Notes: a model not told the origin generated them from the sequence alone. A stretch of DNA of 64,000 nucleotides from Sphingomonas swuensis (GCF_039538045.1 NZ_BAABBQ010000001.1:1882001-1946000), one strand, 5' to 3'. Shown: positions 27,891 through 36,897, numbered from the stretch's first letter. Translations and numbers: made by a program.

Positions 27891-28632
27891 TCAGGCTCGG
27901 GCACCGGTGGATGAACCAGCCGGATCCGCGGAGGCCTTACTTCGGTCCAATTCTTTGCGGGAATGCCACCTCACGTCCACATCCATGTCTGCCTGGCTGG
28001 CCATCCACTTAAGGTAGTCTGCCGGGACCTGGTCCCAGCTTAACCCTCGATACTTACCAAAAGTGAGCGATGGTATCGGCCGCGGCTGTTGAGTCCATTC
28101 GATCATTTCACAAGCATCCGCCGCACTCAGAAGTTCTGCGAGCAGGTTCGCCGTCACCCACGCGTCAGGTCCCGCCCTGTGGGGCGGCATTGCAAGCGCC
28201 GGATCCAGGGTTAGTCCTCTCCAGTAACGAAGAACTTGGTTGCTATGCCGCGGCGCGTCAGCCCAGACGTGCAGCGCGACCTTGTAGGTGCAGATCCAAG
28301 GAGCTTCGCCGGTCACCTCATCCGTGATGAACTTGCGCTCGAACTCACAATTTATGCGCCACAAAGGCATTCAGGGTAGCTGCTGCCAGAGTAGTTCGCG
28401 AAGCAGCTCTGGCGTGCAGGATGGCGTACCTGGTGGAATGTCCTCCTCAGTGATGTGGTGCACTGCCATCGTCTGTGGCGGTATCGGGCCAAGCGGCCTG
28501 AAGAGCCCTGTCGCGGGACGCGATATTCACCTCCGACGGGCTGACCTCAACGTCCGTGATGCCGACTTCAATTACTTCGGCCGGAGGCGCGATCCCAGTT
28601 GTCTCAAGGTCTATGACCCTGAACACGGGCAT
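27891..28632 (-). pseudogene. Frameshifted DnaQ/ExoX-like 3'-5' exonuclease
   Basis: The N-terminal part (from 28632) reads VIDLETTG, the exonuclease DEDD motif I, and then loses frame near 28520. The correct continuation PPQTMAVHHITEED lies in the next frame. Around 28390 and 28358 two compensating single-base indels put about 11 codons (TLNAFVAH) out of frame before the reading resumes at CEFERKFI. The C-terminal half ends with a YRGLSWDQVPADYLKWM segment typical of this family. Three one-base indels in ~170 bases, partly in short homopolymers, mean either a recent pseudogene or base-calling errors. Repaired length is about 247 residues, normal for ExoX-like proteins. Confidence 0.8.
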
Positions 28633-28691
28633 CGCTTAGCAAGCCTTCCGGTACGACAGGGAACGGTCGCGCAGATGCACACACGACGACT

Positions 28692-29339
28692 TCACGCGAT
28701 CGCTCCCCCAAACTTCTGGCGACCCGCCGCCAGGAGTGCATCGAACTCTGTTTCTAGCTCGGCATGGGTGCCACGACACCCATGTACGACCTTACCGGCC
28801 CACTCGAAGTAGTCGAGCTTCCGCTCAGTCGGCCAATCTGTCGGTGGATCGCTGAGGATATCGCGCAGGTTGCTGATCTTGTCAGCGAGTTTCACGAGTT
28901 TGGCTTCTCGGCTCTTCTTAGGGGCGGTCTCAACCTGAAGCCGCTTACGCTCAGATTTCAGGATCGACTTGTCGTCGGTCACCTCTCTCACGATCGAGGC
29001 GATTTGCTGGCCGAAGCGCTCCTCGAGTTCCCCGAAGCTGGTTTCGGTATCCTCTACCGCATCGTGGAGGAGTGCGGCGCAAAGGACGGTAGTTTCCGTG
29101 ATGCCGGCAGAGGCAAGCGTCCTGGCGAGCGCCAGTGGGTGGTTGATGTACGGGGAGGCTTCGGCGCCCTTTCGGCGCTGGTTGCGGTGCTTGTGGGCTG
29201 CAAAGTCTGCTGCGTCGAGGATGGTTACGAGAGCCGGGTTTGCTCTAGCTCCGCTGCTCGCATCGCTAGCAGTGACTTCGGTTATTGCAATGCCGTCAGC
29301 AGCTCGCTTTGAGTGATCGTCCGTGTTGGTCATCTGCAT
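28692..29339 (-). CDS. HD-domain (p)ppGpp hydrolase-like protein (MESH1/SAH type)
   Basis: A protein of 215 residues. The HD motif is AALLHDAVEDT (HD at ~92-93), preceded by SPYINHPLALA with the metal-binding His, and followed by KLADKISNLRDI. These are hallmarks of the hydrolase half of RelA/SpoT. No synthetase, TGS or ACT domain is present, so it is a small alarmone hydrolase, which would cleave ppGpp or related nucleotides to GDP and pyrophosphate in the cytosol. It lies next to the phosphatase/ADP-ribosylglycohydrolase fusion (18-base gap), so it is probably co-transcribed. The exact nucleotide is inference. Confidence 0.85.
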   Translation of the reverse strand: MQMTNTDDHSKRAADGIAITEVTASDASSGARANPALVTILDAADFAAHKHRNQRRKGAEASPYINHPLALARTLASAGITETTVLCAALLHDAVEDTETSFGELEERFGQQIASIVREVTDDKSILKSERKRLQVETAPKKSREAKLVKLADKISNLRDILSDPPTDWPTERKLDYFEWAGKVVHGCRGTHAELETEFDALLAAGRQKFGGAIA

Positions 29340-29357
29340 TCAAACTTACTCCAGATT

Positions 29358-30851
29358 TCATGAGTGAAAGACGGGAGCCTGTGCTCTGCCGGACAGCAGC
29401 GCCCTTCCCGCCTCTTCGATCTTGTTTCTCCACGCGAGTTGCTGGAGCCACCGATCGGGAATGGCCGACATGCCGTACATCGCACCGGCAAGCTGCCCAG
29501 TGATCGCCGCCGTCGTGTCAGCGTCGTCCGCAAGATTGGCCGCGAGGATGACCGCGTCTTCGAAGGTCGTGGTCCTTGCGACGCACCAGAGTGCGGCCTC
29601 AAGGCTGTGCACCACATATCCTGACGAGCGTATCTCGTCGCGGTGCTTGCCGCGCCATGATCCGGCGAGCACCCGTTGCACTTCCGGGTCCTCAGCAGAG
29701 CCCTCGAAGCTAAAGACAAAGCTTCGGTCTTTGCCGGTAGCCGCCAGATAGAGGCGGAACGCGAACTCCCGACATGCCTCGACGCATGCTGGTGCGGCAT
29801 GTGTGGTCCTGCTTTGCCCTTCGGCTACCTCAAGGGCGCCGAGTTCACCGATTCCGAAGCCATGCAGTACGACCGGCGCGAGCCGCATTAGAGAGCCATT
29901 CCCGGCCGACTGGTGATGCGCTGACCCGGCCATCGGGTCACCGGTTTGCTCAAACCGAGAAAGAGCTTGGCTCGTGGTACCGCCGATGTCGAAGCACCGC
30001 CCAGTGCAGCTGTAATCGCCTTGTCGCCACCAGCGAACGAAGCGATGCATCAGATCTGTCTCGTCAAGCCGGCCGTGCGCAATAAGGCTGTCGGCCAGCG
30101 CAAGCGCCATGCTCGTGTCGTCCGTCCATTGGCCAGGCTTAAGGCCGAAAGGGCCACACCCGACCAGCCCAGTCACGCGTGGCTGCTTGTCTCGTGATTG
30201 AAATTCAAGCGTTGTGCCTAGCGCATCACCGACGGCCAAACCCAACAGGGCACCCAACGCTCGGTCCTCAACGGCTGCCTCATCAGGCGATCGATGAGGG
30301 GTGGGATGCGGTGGAAAGCTTTTCACGTGCTCGACTTGGGCTGGCGTCTCGATAGCTCCAGGTCGGACTCGTCGTACCTCGGTTATCGCAGCGGCCGGAT
30401 CCCAGCCGAGCTCAACAAGCAGGCGGGCCGCGACCATGCCGGCTCGCCCAAGCCCGCCTTTGCAGTGGACGAGGACGTCAAAACCTTCGCGCAAAATGCT
30501 TCGGATACCCTCGCACTTCGCTGCCCACTCAGCCTCGAAGCGATTACACGGCGTCGACACGTCGACGATCGGTAAGTGAAACCAGCTCATGTGGCGGTCG
30601 GCCACTGCTGAACCGATGCGGCTCACCTGAAGCTCTTCGATCTCCTGCGCCTCAATGAGCGTGATGACGGCAGCGGCGCCCCATTTGGCCACCGCATCTA
30701 GATCTAGATCGAGATCTCGGTCCCAACCTCCTGTGTAGCTATGCTCCTGCTTCTTGCCAGGGCAGAAGGTGATACCGATGCGACCCGCGCCAGGACCAAC
30801 GCGGATCTCTGCAATTTTCAGCGGGTGAGAAACGCTAGTCCGCAATGCCAA
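29358..30851 (-). CDS. Dual-specificity phosphatase / ADP-ribosylglycohydrolase fusion
   Basis: A protein of 497 residues with two enzymes. Residues ~10-180 form a CDKN3-like dual-specificity phosphatase with the signature VHCKGGLGRAG (C130, R136, CX5R). Residues ~195-490 are a DraG-type ADP-ribosylglycohydrolase with GLAVGDALG, WTDDTSMALALADSL and a C-terminal DDADTTAAITGQLAG metal site. It could remove phosphate and ADP-ribose from proteins or nucleic acid. TTG 30851 overlaps the upstream stop by 17 bases. It is followed by the HD hydrolase. I recall such fusions in other proteobacteria but the physiological substrate is unknown to me. Confidence 0.9.
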   Translation of the reverse strand: MALRTSVSHPLKIAEIRVGPGAGRIGITFCPGKKQEHSYTGGWDRDLDLDLDAVAKWGAAAVITLIEAQEIEELQVSRIGSAVADRHMSWFHLPIVDVSTPCNRFEAEWAAKCEGIRSILREGFDVLVHCKGGLGRAGMVAARLLVELGWDPAAAITEVRRVRPGAIETPAQVEHVKSFPPHPTPHRSPDEAAVEDRALGALLGLAVGDALGTTLEFQSRDKQPRVTGLVGCGPFGLKPGQWTDDTSMALALADSLIAHGRLDETDLMHRFVRWWRQGDYSCTGRCFDIGGTTSQALSRFEQTGDPMAGSAHHQSAGNGSLMRLAPVVLHGFGIGELGALEVAEGQSRTTHAAPACVEACREFAFRLYLAATGKDRSFVFSFEGSAEDPEVQRVLAGSWRGKHRDEIRSSGYVVHSLEAALWCVARTTTFEDAVILAANLADDADTTAAITGQLAGAMYGMSAIPDRWLQQLAWRNKIEEAGRALLSGRAQAPVFHS

Positions 30852-32244
30852 TCCCCTTTATCGCTCCGGTTGATCTCGCCCGCTGCAATGCCTCCAGCAG
30901 CGGCCGCCATTCGCCGCTGTGTTCCCCATCGAAATAGGGAAAGCCGGGCTTCGTCAGAGTGCCACTCGGCGCCACATAGCTCGTGATCTGCCGCTTCGGC
31001 CGCTCGTGCCACTGAATGTTGAACGCCCAGTAGCGCGGGTAGAAGGTGAGGGTGGAGTAAGGCAGGTTATCATGGATCCACCATGCCAGCCTCTGCCACC
31101 CACCCTCTTCATGGCTGAGGACGTCGTATACTTCAGGCAAGACGATGCAGGCGGTCGCACCCATGCACCCGTCGGCATCGCGCGCGTCCCAAATGTGGCC
31201 GGCCGCGTTTCGGTCGTTTGAAGCACATGTGTAACCCTTGGCTCCACTACGCTGCATCTTCGCACCGAAGCCATTGAGTTCTGGACTGCGGTAGGATGAG
31301 CGAATTGCGACGCGCCCGAACGTCTCCTGCAAGGGCTCCAGGAGCTCAAAGCAGAGCTTCTTGCCGGCTTCGATGGCGAGGTCAGGATCGGCCGGTACGT
31401 TCGTGAAGCCGTGGAGCGCTCCGATCTCCGAGAACAAGAAGTCTCGCATGAAGAAGTTCTTCGAGAGCCGGGTACGCCCAAACTCCGTTAGCCAGTTGAC
31501 GCTCGGAGGGTCCTGCCCTTCCGGCACGCTGTCGGAGACCCACCCCACCCGAAGCTCAATGTCCCCTATGCTCCTGGGCTCGCTAAGCATCCCCTGCTCA
31601 ACGTTTTCGAAGCCAAGCTCGCGGGCGAAGGCAACAAAGTCGGCGAAGCCGCTCGCCTTCGGGCAGAAGCTGTGAACAACCATGACGGCCCGGCGCGTGT
31701 GGAAGCGCTTGGCCTCGATAAGCGCCGCGACCGTCCGGTGGAGCAACTGGTACCGAAGCGTTGCCACCTTCTCGGTAGAGAGCCCGAGCCGCTCACATAA
31801 GAGCTCCAGCCGGCGCAGCTTCCCACTGTTCCCTTCGCCAAGCCAGTCCGAGACCGAGTCGCCGAACGGCTCATCCACTTTCCCTTCGACAGCTAACGTC
31901 GCCAGCCCGTCATCAGAGGTAATAAGCGCCAAGAGGTCGGTTTGGGACGGCCGGCCTTGCTCATCAAGGAGATCAGTCTCGCGTTCGAACCAGCCGTCGA
32001 GAAGGTCGGCGTTGCGGTACTCGGGGGCCTGGCACAGCATGGCCGCGACGCACGTTGGAAAGCCTTCGGCTTGCATCCACCGGTCTGCCAGGGCCTTTGC
32101 AGAACGCCCCTGCCGCCAGTGGAGAGGACTCCCGAGCCTAGGGACCACATCGTCCGGCTTCTTTGCGAAAATAGACAGTCGTGAGTCGGTCAAGCGCACC
32201 TTCCTTGGGATTGAGTCAGAAACGACGCTAGGCGGCCAGCGCAC
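30835..32244 (-). CDS. Two-domain protein: nuclease-like N-terminus plus VanY/M15-like C-terminus
   Basis: A protein of 469 residues. The N-terminal ~210 residues carry LLALITSDDGLATLAVEGKV, where the spaced Asp and ExK recall a PD-(D/E)xK core. That is inference; DUF6946 is the family name that comes to mind. Residues ~265-440 look like an M15 D-Ala-D-Ala peptidase: FFMRDFLFSE, RSSYRSPELN, the metal-ligand-like AGHIWDARDADG and NIQWHERP. No signal peptide is seen, so a cell-wall role would require cytoplasmic or phage-delivered action. It heads the minus-strand run with the phosphatase fusion and is divergent from 32277. Confidence 0.7.
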   Translation of the reverse strand: MRWPPSVVSDSIPRKVRLTDSRLSIFAKKPDDVVPRLGSPLHWRQGRSAKALADRWMQAEGFPTCVAAMLCQAPEYRNADLLDGWFERETDLLDEQGRPSQTDLLALITSDDGLATLAVEGKVDEPFGDSVSDWLGEGNSGKLRRLELLCERLGLSTEKVATLRYQLLHRTVAALIEAKRFHTRRAVMVVHSFCPKASGFADFVAFARELGFENVEQGMLSEPRSIGDIELRVGWVSDSVPEGQDPPSVNWLTEFGRTRLSKNFFMRDFLFSEIGALHGFTNVPADPDLAIEAGKKLCFELLEPLQETFGRVAIRSSYRSPELNGFGAKMQRSGAKGYTCASNDRNAAGHIWDARDADGCMGATACIVLPEVYDVLSHEEGGWQRLAWWIHDNLPYSTLTFYPRYWAFNIQWHERPKRQITSYVAPSGTLTKPGFPYFDGEHSGEWRPLLEALQRARSTGAIKGIGIAD

Positions 32245-32276
32245 AGCGTCTTACTATTTGCGGCGGGAGAAAAGAG

Positions 32277-32810
32277 ATGAATGTCGAGAAGATCCTTGCT
32301 GGGCTGCCGTCCAAGACCCCGGCAGAGCGCAGGGCCATCGTCGACAATGCCGAGCGGTGGCTTCGCACCGGAACCACAGAGCAGCGGAAAAGCGCCAGTG
32401 CGGTCGTGTCTGCGCTCGAAGGCATCGAGAAGCAGGAAGCGGAGACCTTGGCGCAGCACGTTGCCGGCCTGCCAAAGGCTACCCGTGTTGCGGAGGCATT
32501 CAATGATCCTCCGATGACGGAGACAGAACGAGCGGTGGTGCAGGCGTTGCTCGACCATCCGCATTCCACGTCTACGGCTTTGACCGAGGCCCTCGGCTGG
32601 CGAGGCCAAGCGTGGCACCTTCACTTCGGCACCATGTGCTTCAACCGTCGCGCTCGTCTCTGGCCGGCGCCCCCGTCCGAGGCTCGGGACGCTGACTTCT
32701 ACAGCGGCATCCTTGCAGATTTCGAAGGCGACACGTCGAGCTTCACCATAAACCCCGAGGCCGCGGCCGGTTTTGCGGCCATCGGCATCAAAGCCGCAAA
32801 GGTCGACTGA
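32277..32810 (+). CDS. Hypothetical protein, 177 aa
   Basis: ATG start with GAGAAAAGAG upstream, divergent from the two-domain M15-like gene 32 bases away. The first ~85 residues are helical (EKILAGLPSKTPAERRAIVD). The rest has WHLHFGTMCFNRRARLWPAP and a Phe/Thr-rich tail. The middle could be a small winged helix. No family is recognised. The back-to-back arrangement suggests shared regulation, perhaps an immunity-like or regulatory partner. Confidence 0.65.
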   Translation: MNVEKILAGLPSKTPAERRAIVDNAERWLRTGTTEQRKSASAVVSALEGIEKQEAETLAQHVAGLPKATRVAEAFNDPPMTETERAVVQALLDHPHSTSTALTEALGWRGQAWHLHFGTMCFNRRARLWPAPPSEARDADFYSGILADFEGDTSSFTINPEAAAGFAAIGIKAAKVD

Positions 32811-33123
32811 CCGATTCCGCTGCCGTGACCGGCAAACGATTAAGCCCCGACGATGGACGCCCGTCGATCGCAATCGCCTGGTTGTTGAGCTCTGCTCGAG
32901 ATACGAGCTGGGCGCCGCGGGTGCGGATCAAGGACCCTGATTGGCTTCGGGAGTAACAAACTGCGCTCGGCACCCTCCCCAAGCTCCAGGTAGGCGGCAA
33001 TCCGGCTCTCCTTCCGGCAGGGGACAAGGCAATGTAGATTGACCAGGGGGCCTGCCTCTGTTCCCTTGGCGCTTGGCGAGCACCGCCAGGTCGCCGTGCG
33101 CGCAATAAGTTCAGGAGATCAGC
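32811..33123. other. Non-coding gap
   Basis: 313 bases between two plus-strand hypothetical genes. I see no credible gene. A minus-strand frame through it is a shadow running into the next gene. A GGAG ribosome site for the following TTG start lies at its right end. Confidence 0.5.
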
Positions 33124-33951
33124 TTGACTTCTTGGATCAAGAAGCTGGGTAAGAAGACCATCAAGTGGCAGCGGAATCAGGACGGCACCTACTCCGGGGG
33201 CGTCGTTGCTGACGGCAAGATCAGTTCCTTGCTTCACGATGAGGACGAGCGGCGGCTCCTTGTCAGGCTCCACAACGAGGCCGGGAAGCTCGAGCCCAAT
33301 TACTTCGGGATGGAAGAGGCGCTTGCTCAGTTCGACAAGTTCATGCCCGGGGGCTTCGAGGGCGAACAAAACCTGCGAATGGAGCGCGAGTATAAGGTAG
33401 CAGCCCACGAAGCACTGACGTCCGTCCTCAGTGCAGAGCAGGCTGCAGACGCCACCATGGAAGATGCCTCACTAGTGCGGTCTGCGCCGGTCTGGATCAA
33501 CCTTTTGTCGCCTTACGAGAGCATGCACCTCAAGTCGGCTCTGGAGGGACCATCGGGCCCCGCTTTCTTGCAAGCGGCGGGGAAGTTTGCTGCGGGTGAG
33601 TACGACGCAGGATGTGCAGGAATGCAAGCCGCAATGAAGGCCCACGGCCCTACGACATGGCCGATTGTAACCTACTTCCCCTTTCTGTGGGACCCAAGCC
33701 GCCACATGTTTCTCAAGCCGGTTGTAACCAAGGACTTTGCAGAGCGAATTGGGCATCCGTTCCAGTACGACTACTCGTCGGCACTCCAACGGGAGGTCTA
33801 TGAGAGCCTCCTTGATCTGACGGATGACACTCGGACGTCAATCAGCCATCTTAAGCCGACAAGTAACATCGACGTGCAGAGCTTCATCTGGGTGGTCGGA
33901 AGCTACACAGATCGCGATCTGCCGGATGCATCCTCTGAGGAAGCCCATTAA
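33124..33951 (+). CDS. Hypothetical protein, 275 aa
   Basis: TTG start preceded by CAGGAG. The N-terminus TSWIKKLGKKTIKWQRNQDG is basic. The rest is mixed alpha/beta, with TWPIVTYFPFLWDPSRHMFLKP followed by VTKDFAERIGHPFQYDYSS. The latter resembles a segment seen in proteins with bromodomain-like or restriction-linked names, but I cannot assign it. No signal peptide, TM helix or catalytic motif is evident. It stands alone on its strand, 70 bases before the next gene. Confidence 0.7.
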   Translation: MTSWIKKLGKKTIKWQRNQDGTYSGGVVADGKISSLLHDEDERRLLVRLHNEAGKLEPNYFGMEEALAQFDKFMPGGFEGEQNLRMEREYKVAAHEALTSVLSAEQAADATMEDASLVRSAPVWINLLSPYESMHLKSALEGPSGPAFLQAAGKFAAGEYDAGCAGMQAAMKAHGPTTWPIVTYFPFLWDPSRHMFLKPVVTKDFAERIGHPFQYDYSSALQREVYESLLDLTDDTRTSISHLKPTSNIDVQSFIWVVGSYTDRDLPDASSEEAH

Positions 33952-34021
33952 AAGCTGTGCACCCAGAGGCTTGTTGCGAGCCAGTCGTTCAAGCGTCACA
34001 GGCAAAGGCGGACGAGACCAA

Positions 34022-34582
34022 ATGAACGTGACCGAGACCGACGTTGCCGTGGCAGCCTCCTTCTATCCTATCCTGGTTGCATGCGCCCGGCAGACGCCGC
34101 CAAGGCTAGTCACCTACGGGGAGCTTATCAGCATCGCGAAGGCGCAATTCCCCACCGTCAATGCTGTCCAGTCGGCCATTCCGGTTTCTGTCGGTCGGAG
34201 ATTAGATGTGGTTCGCTTGTTCCTCAGCAAAGAGGGCTTACCCGACCTCACGAGCTTGGTGGTAAACGGATCCACCGGTGAAGTCGGTGATGCATTTGGC
34301 TCTGATCCCGAAACGGCGCGCGCTGCCGTAGCAGGTTTCGACTGGAGTTCTGTTGAAACAGAGTTCAACCTGCACCTCACAGGGCTGCGAAAACAGGCTG
34401 TGCAGCGCTCTCGTCCAAAGCTCAGCAGAGACGCGGCAAAGAAGCTCATGGCAGATTACTATCGAGAGCACCAAAGAGCGCTTCCGAAGCAGATCAGTAC
34501 CAAGCGTGAGGACCTCATCAAGATGATAGAGGACGGTGTGCTCCCCGAGGAGGCGTTCCAGAGGGCCGCGGCGCAAGGATAA
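34022..34582 (+). CDS. Hypothetical protein, 186 aa
   Basis: ATG 34022 is preferred because the open frame upstream to 33824 overlaps the previous gene. The N-terminal ~110 residues contain RLVTYGELISIAK and LPDLTSLVVNGSTGEVGDAF, a compact domain pattern I have met at the N-terminus of assorted restriction-linked proteins but cannot name. The C-terminal ~70 residues are helical and basic. It may be a small DNA-binding or recognition protein. Confidence 0.65.
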   Translation: MNVTETDVAVAASFYPILVACARQTPPRLVTYGELISIAKAQFPTVNAVQSAIPVSVGRRLDVVRLFLSKEGLPDLTSLVVNGSTGEVGDAFGSDPETARAAVAGFDWSSVETEFNLHLTGLRKQAVQRSRPKLSRDAAKKLMADYYREHQRALPKQISTKREDLIKMIEDGVLPEEAFQRAAAQG

Positions 34583-34747
34583 AGCAGCGCACGACAACGT
34601 AGCACCATTGGTCTCCAAGTACCTGGGGCTGCAAGTGAGCGAGCTCGGAAGGAGCGAGCAGAAACAAAGGGATTTAGAGAGAGACTGAAGAGGAGAGCTG
34701 ATTGCATCCCAATCTGGGGATGAAAAAAGCAGAAGGTTCTTCCAAAA

Positions 34748-35014
34748 GTGCTCAATCCCTACGGCATCACGGCCACCCGTGATTACCTCCTCGGGGGTCA
34801 CGCGATAACCCGCCTCGAAGCGATGGTCCTGTTCGCGACCCCCGACCTCACCAAAGTCATCAGCGATCTCCGTAGTCAGGGCGAAACCGTCCAGCGCCGC
34901 ACCATTCCCCTTAGCCAGGCGCTCCGCCGGGTGAACGAGATTGCCACGCTGGTCCCGCCCGCTGCCCTGCCGGTCCAGGACATCAGTGTCACGGAATATT
35001 GGATCGAGCGGTGA
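34748..35014 (+). CDS. Small winged-helix/HTH protein
   Basis: GTG start, 88 residues. RDYLLGGHAITRLEAMVLFA followed by VISDLRSQG is the helix-turn-helix plus wing pattern of small phage-type regulators. The stop overlaps the GTG start of the HNH-helicase by four bases (GTGA), so it is coupled to that gene and probably regulates or guides it. Confidence 0.7.
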   Translation: MLNPYGITATRDYLLGGHAITRLEAMVLFATPDLTKVISDLRSQGETVQRRTIPLSQALRRVNEIATLVPPAALPVQDISVTEYWIER

Positions 35015-36897
35015 GCCGCCGGTTCACGCCGCGGCAGCGGCACATTCTCGCAATGCGCTCAGGCGGCGCCTGCGAGAGCTGCGGCAATCCCCTGCCCGCG
35101 CACTTCCACGGAGACCATCACGTCCCGTTCGCGCTCGGCGGGCCCACAACCCTCACAAACGGTCGGGCGACGTGCCCGAAATGCAATCTCACCAAAGGCA
35201 AGAAAACAATGTTGAAGCTTCGCGACTGGCAGATCACCGCTCATGACAAGGCCATCGTCTTCTACACCGCCGAGGACGGCGACAAGCACTTCGTCGTCAA
35301 CGCGGCACCGGTCGCCGGCAAGACCAAGCTCGCGTGCGCTATTGCGCTCAGCCTGCTCGCCCAAAAGCTGATCGCTCGAGTGATCGTGATCGCTCCGCGG
35401 CGCACCGTGGTCGATCAGTGGGCTAAAGAGTTCCAGTCGGTTACCGGCCGTCACATGATGAAGATCACCGGTGCCGATCGGCTTGGCGGACCTTATCAGT
35501 CTGACATCTGCGCCACTTGGAGCGCCGTTAAGGACCTGCAGGACGTGTTTCAGGCAATCTGCCAGGAGAGCTCTACGCTCGTCATCTGCGATGAGCATCA
35601 CCACGCCGCGATCAAGGCTGCCTGGGGCACCTCTGCCGACAGCGCTTTCCGCGATGCCAGTTACTCGCTTATTCTTACTGGTACCCCCGTCCGCTCCGAC
35701 GGGGGTCGGTCGGTTTGGCTCGACCAGGATGAGTTTGGAGCGCTTCAGCATGCTGAAGCCGGCATGTTCACCCTCACCTACGGACAGGCTGTGGAGCTGG
35801 GCTACTGCCGTCCGGTGATCTTCCACCGCAATCGCGGTCAGTTCACGGTAACGCTCCGCGACGGGCAGGTTGCACAGGTGGCAAGCGATGCACCGCCGAT
35901 TATTTCCGCTGGCAGTGAAGCCGAGGGCATCCTCCGCCAGGCAGTCGACTTTCACCACCTCTCGCGCACCCGCACCTGGGAAGCCGATGGCCTCACACCC
36001 CGGCGCAACAGCTACCAGCTGAGCATGGTCACCTGGGCGAGCGATAAGCTCGACCAGGTCCGTCTCGAGATGCCCGAGGCTGGCGGTCTCGTCATCGCGC
36101 CAAGTATCGCCATGGCCGAGTACTTCGCCGAGATCATCGAGCGTCACGAAGGGGTAAAGCCGCTGCTGGTGCACTCGGACATGCAATCGGCCGAGCGCCG
36201 CATCGAAGCTTTCCGGCACAACACGGATGTTCGCTGGCTGGTAAGCGTCGGCATGGTTGCAGAGGGAGTCGACATCCAGCGGCTCCGCGTTCTCGTCTAC
36301 CTGCCGAAGGCGATGACCGAGCTCGCGTTCCGTCAGGCCGTAGGCCGCATCGTTCGCAACTACGGTCCGCATGACCAAAGCCGCGCCTACGTCATCATGC
36401 CGGCCGTCCAGCAATTTGACGAGTTCGCGCGGCGGATCGAAGATGACATGCCGGCTATCAACGCCGGCGGTGAGCGTGAGCCGCGTGAAAAGCTCTGCCG
36501 TGCCTGCCACGGCTGCAATGAGCTGGGCGCCTCGGTCTGCACTCACTGCGGCACTGATTTCCCGAAGCGGGAAGTCTTCTTCGCAACGTGCGCCTGCGGA
36601 GCACTCAACCGCGTTGGCGAGGCTACGTGCCTGACGTGTGGCGCGGACCTGCTCCAGCCATACGACATCACGCTCGCAGAGGCTGCTCGCGACGGGATCA
36701 TCTCGAGAGGAGTTGAACTTCCGGAAGAGGATGTGCGCCACGCCGAAACCCTCGCACCTGAGAGCCTCGAACTCATTCGGCGGGCGGAAAGTGAGAACCA
36801 GTTGCTCGCCAGCATTCTCCGGACGTTCCCGCTGGAGCTTGTGCCTGCCCTGGCTCGCCTTGCCGCCGACTCCATCGTCGCAAAGCAGCGGGAGTAA
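35011..36897 (+). CDS. HNH endonuclease / SF2 helicase / zinc-ribbon fusion
   Basis: About 628 residues from GTG 35011 (GTGA overlap); a TTG four codons earlier is also in frame. Residues ~1-65 are an HNH nuclease: CESCGNPL, FHGDHHVPFALGG, CPKCN. Then follows an SF2 helicase with Walker A-like APVAGKTKLA, DEHH in LVICDEHHHA, ILTGTP and a C-terminal FRQAVGRIVRNYG motif VI. Residues ~490-550 carry three CxxC pairs (CRACHGC, CTHCG, CLTCG), zinc ribbons likely to bind DNA. HNH at the front of a helicase suggests a cutting translocase, in the manner of restriction effectors. Architecture certain, target unknown. Confidence 0.9.
   Translation: MSRRFTPRQRHILAMRSGGACESCGNPLPAHFHGDHHVPFALGGPTTLTNGRATCPKCNLTKGKKTMLKLRDWQITAHDKAIVFYTAEDGDKHFVVNAAPVAGKTKLACAIALSLLAQKLIARVIVIAPRRTVVDQWAKEFQSVTGRHMMKITGADRLGGPYQSDICATWSAVKDLQDVFQAICQESSTLVICDEHHHAAIKAAWGTSADSAFRDASYSLILTGTPVRSDGGRSVWLDQDEFGALQHAEAGMFTLTYGQAVELGYCRPVIFHRNRGQFTVTLRDGQVAQVASDAPPIISAGSEAEGILRQAVDFHHLSRTRTWEADGLTPRRNSYQLSMVTWASDKLDQVRLEMPEAGGLVIAPSIAMAEYFAEIIERHEGVKPLLVHSDMQSAERRIEAFRHNTDVRWLVSVGMVAEGVDIQRLRVLVYLPKAMTELAFRQAVGRIVRNYGPHDQSRAYVIMPAVQQFDEFARRIEDDMPAINAGGEREPREKLCRACHGCNELGASVCTHCGTDFPKREVFFATCACGALNRVGEATCLTCGADLLQPYDITLAEAARDGIISRGVELPEEDVRHAETLAPESLELIRRAESENQLLASILRTFPLELVPALARLAADSIVAKQRE

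Noticed and set aside
30835..32244. Two separate genes, nuclease and peptidase
   Set aside because: The frame is continuous with no internal stop and no ribosome site at the domain junction, so it is kept as one fusion.
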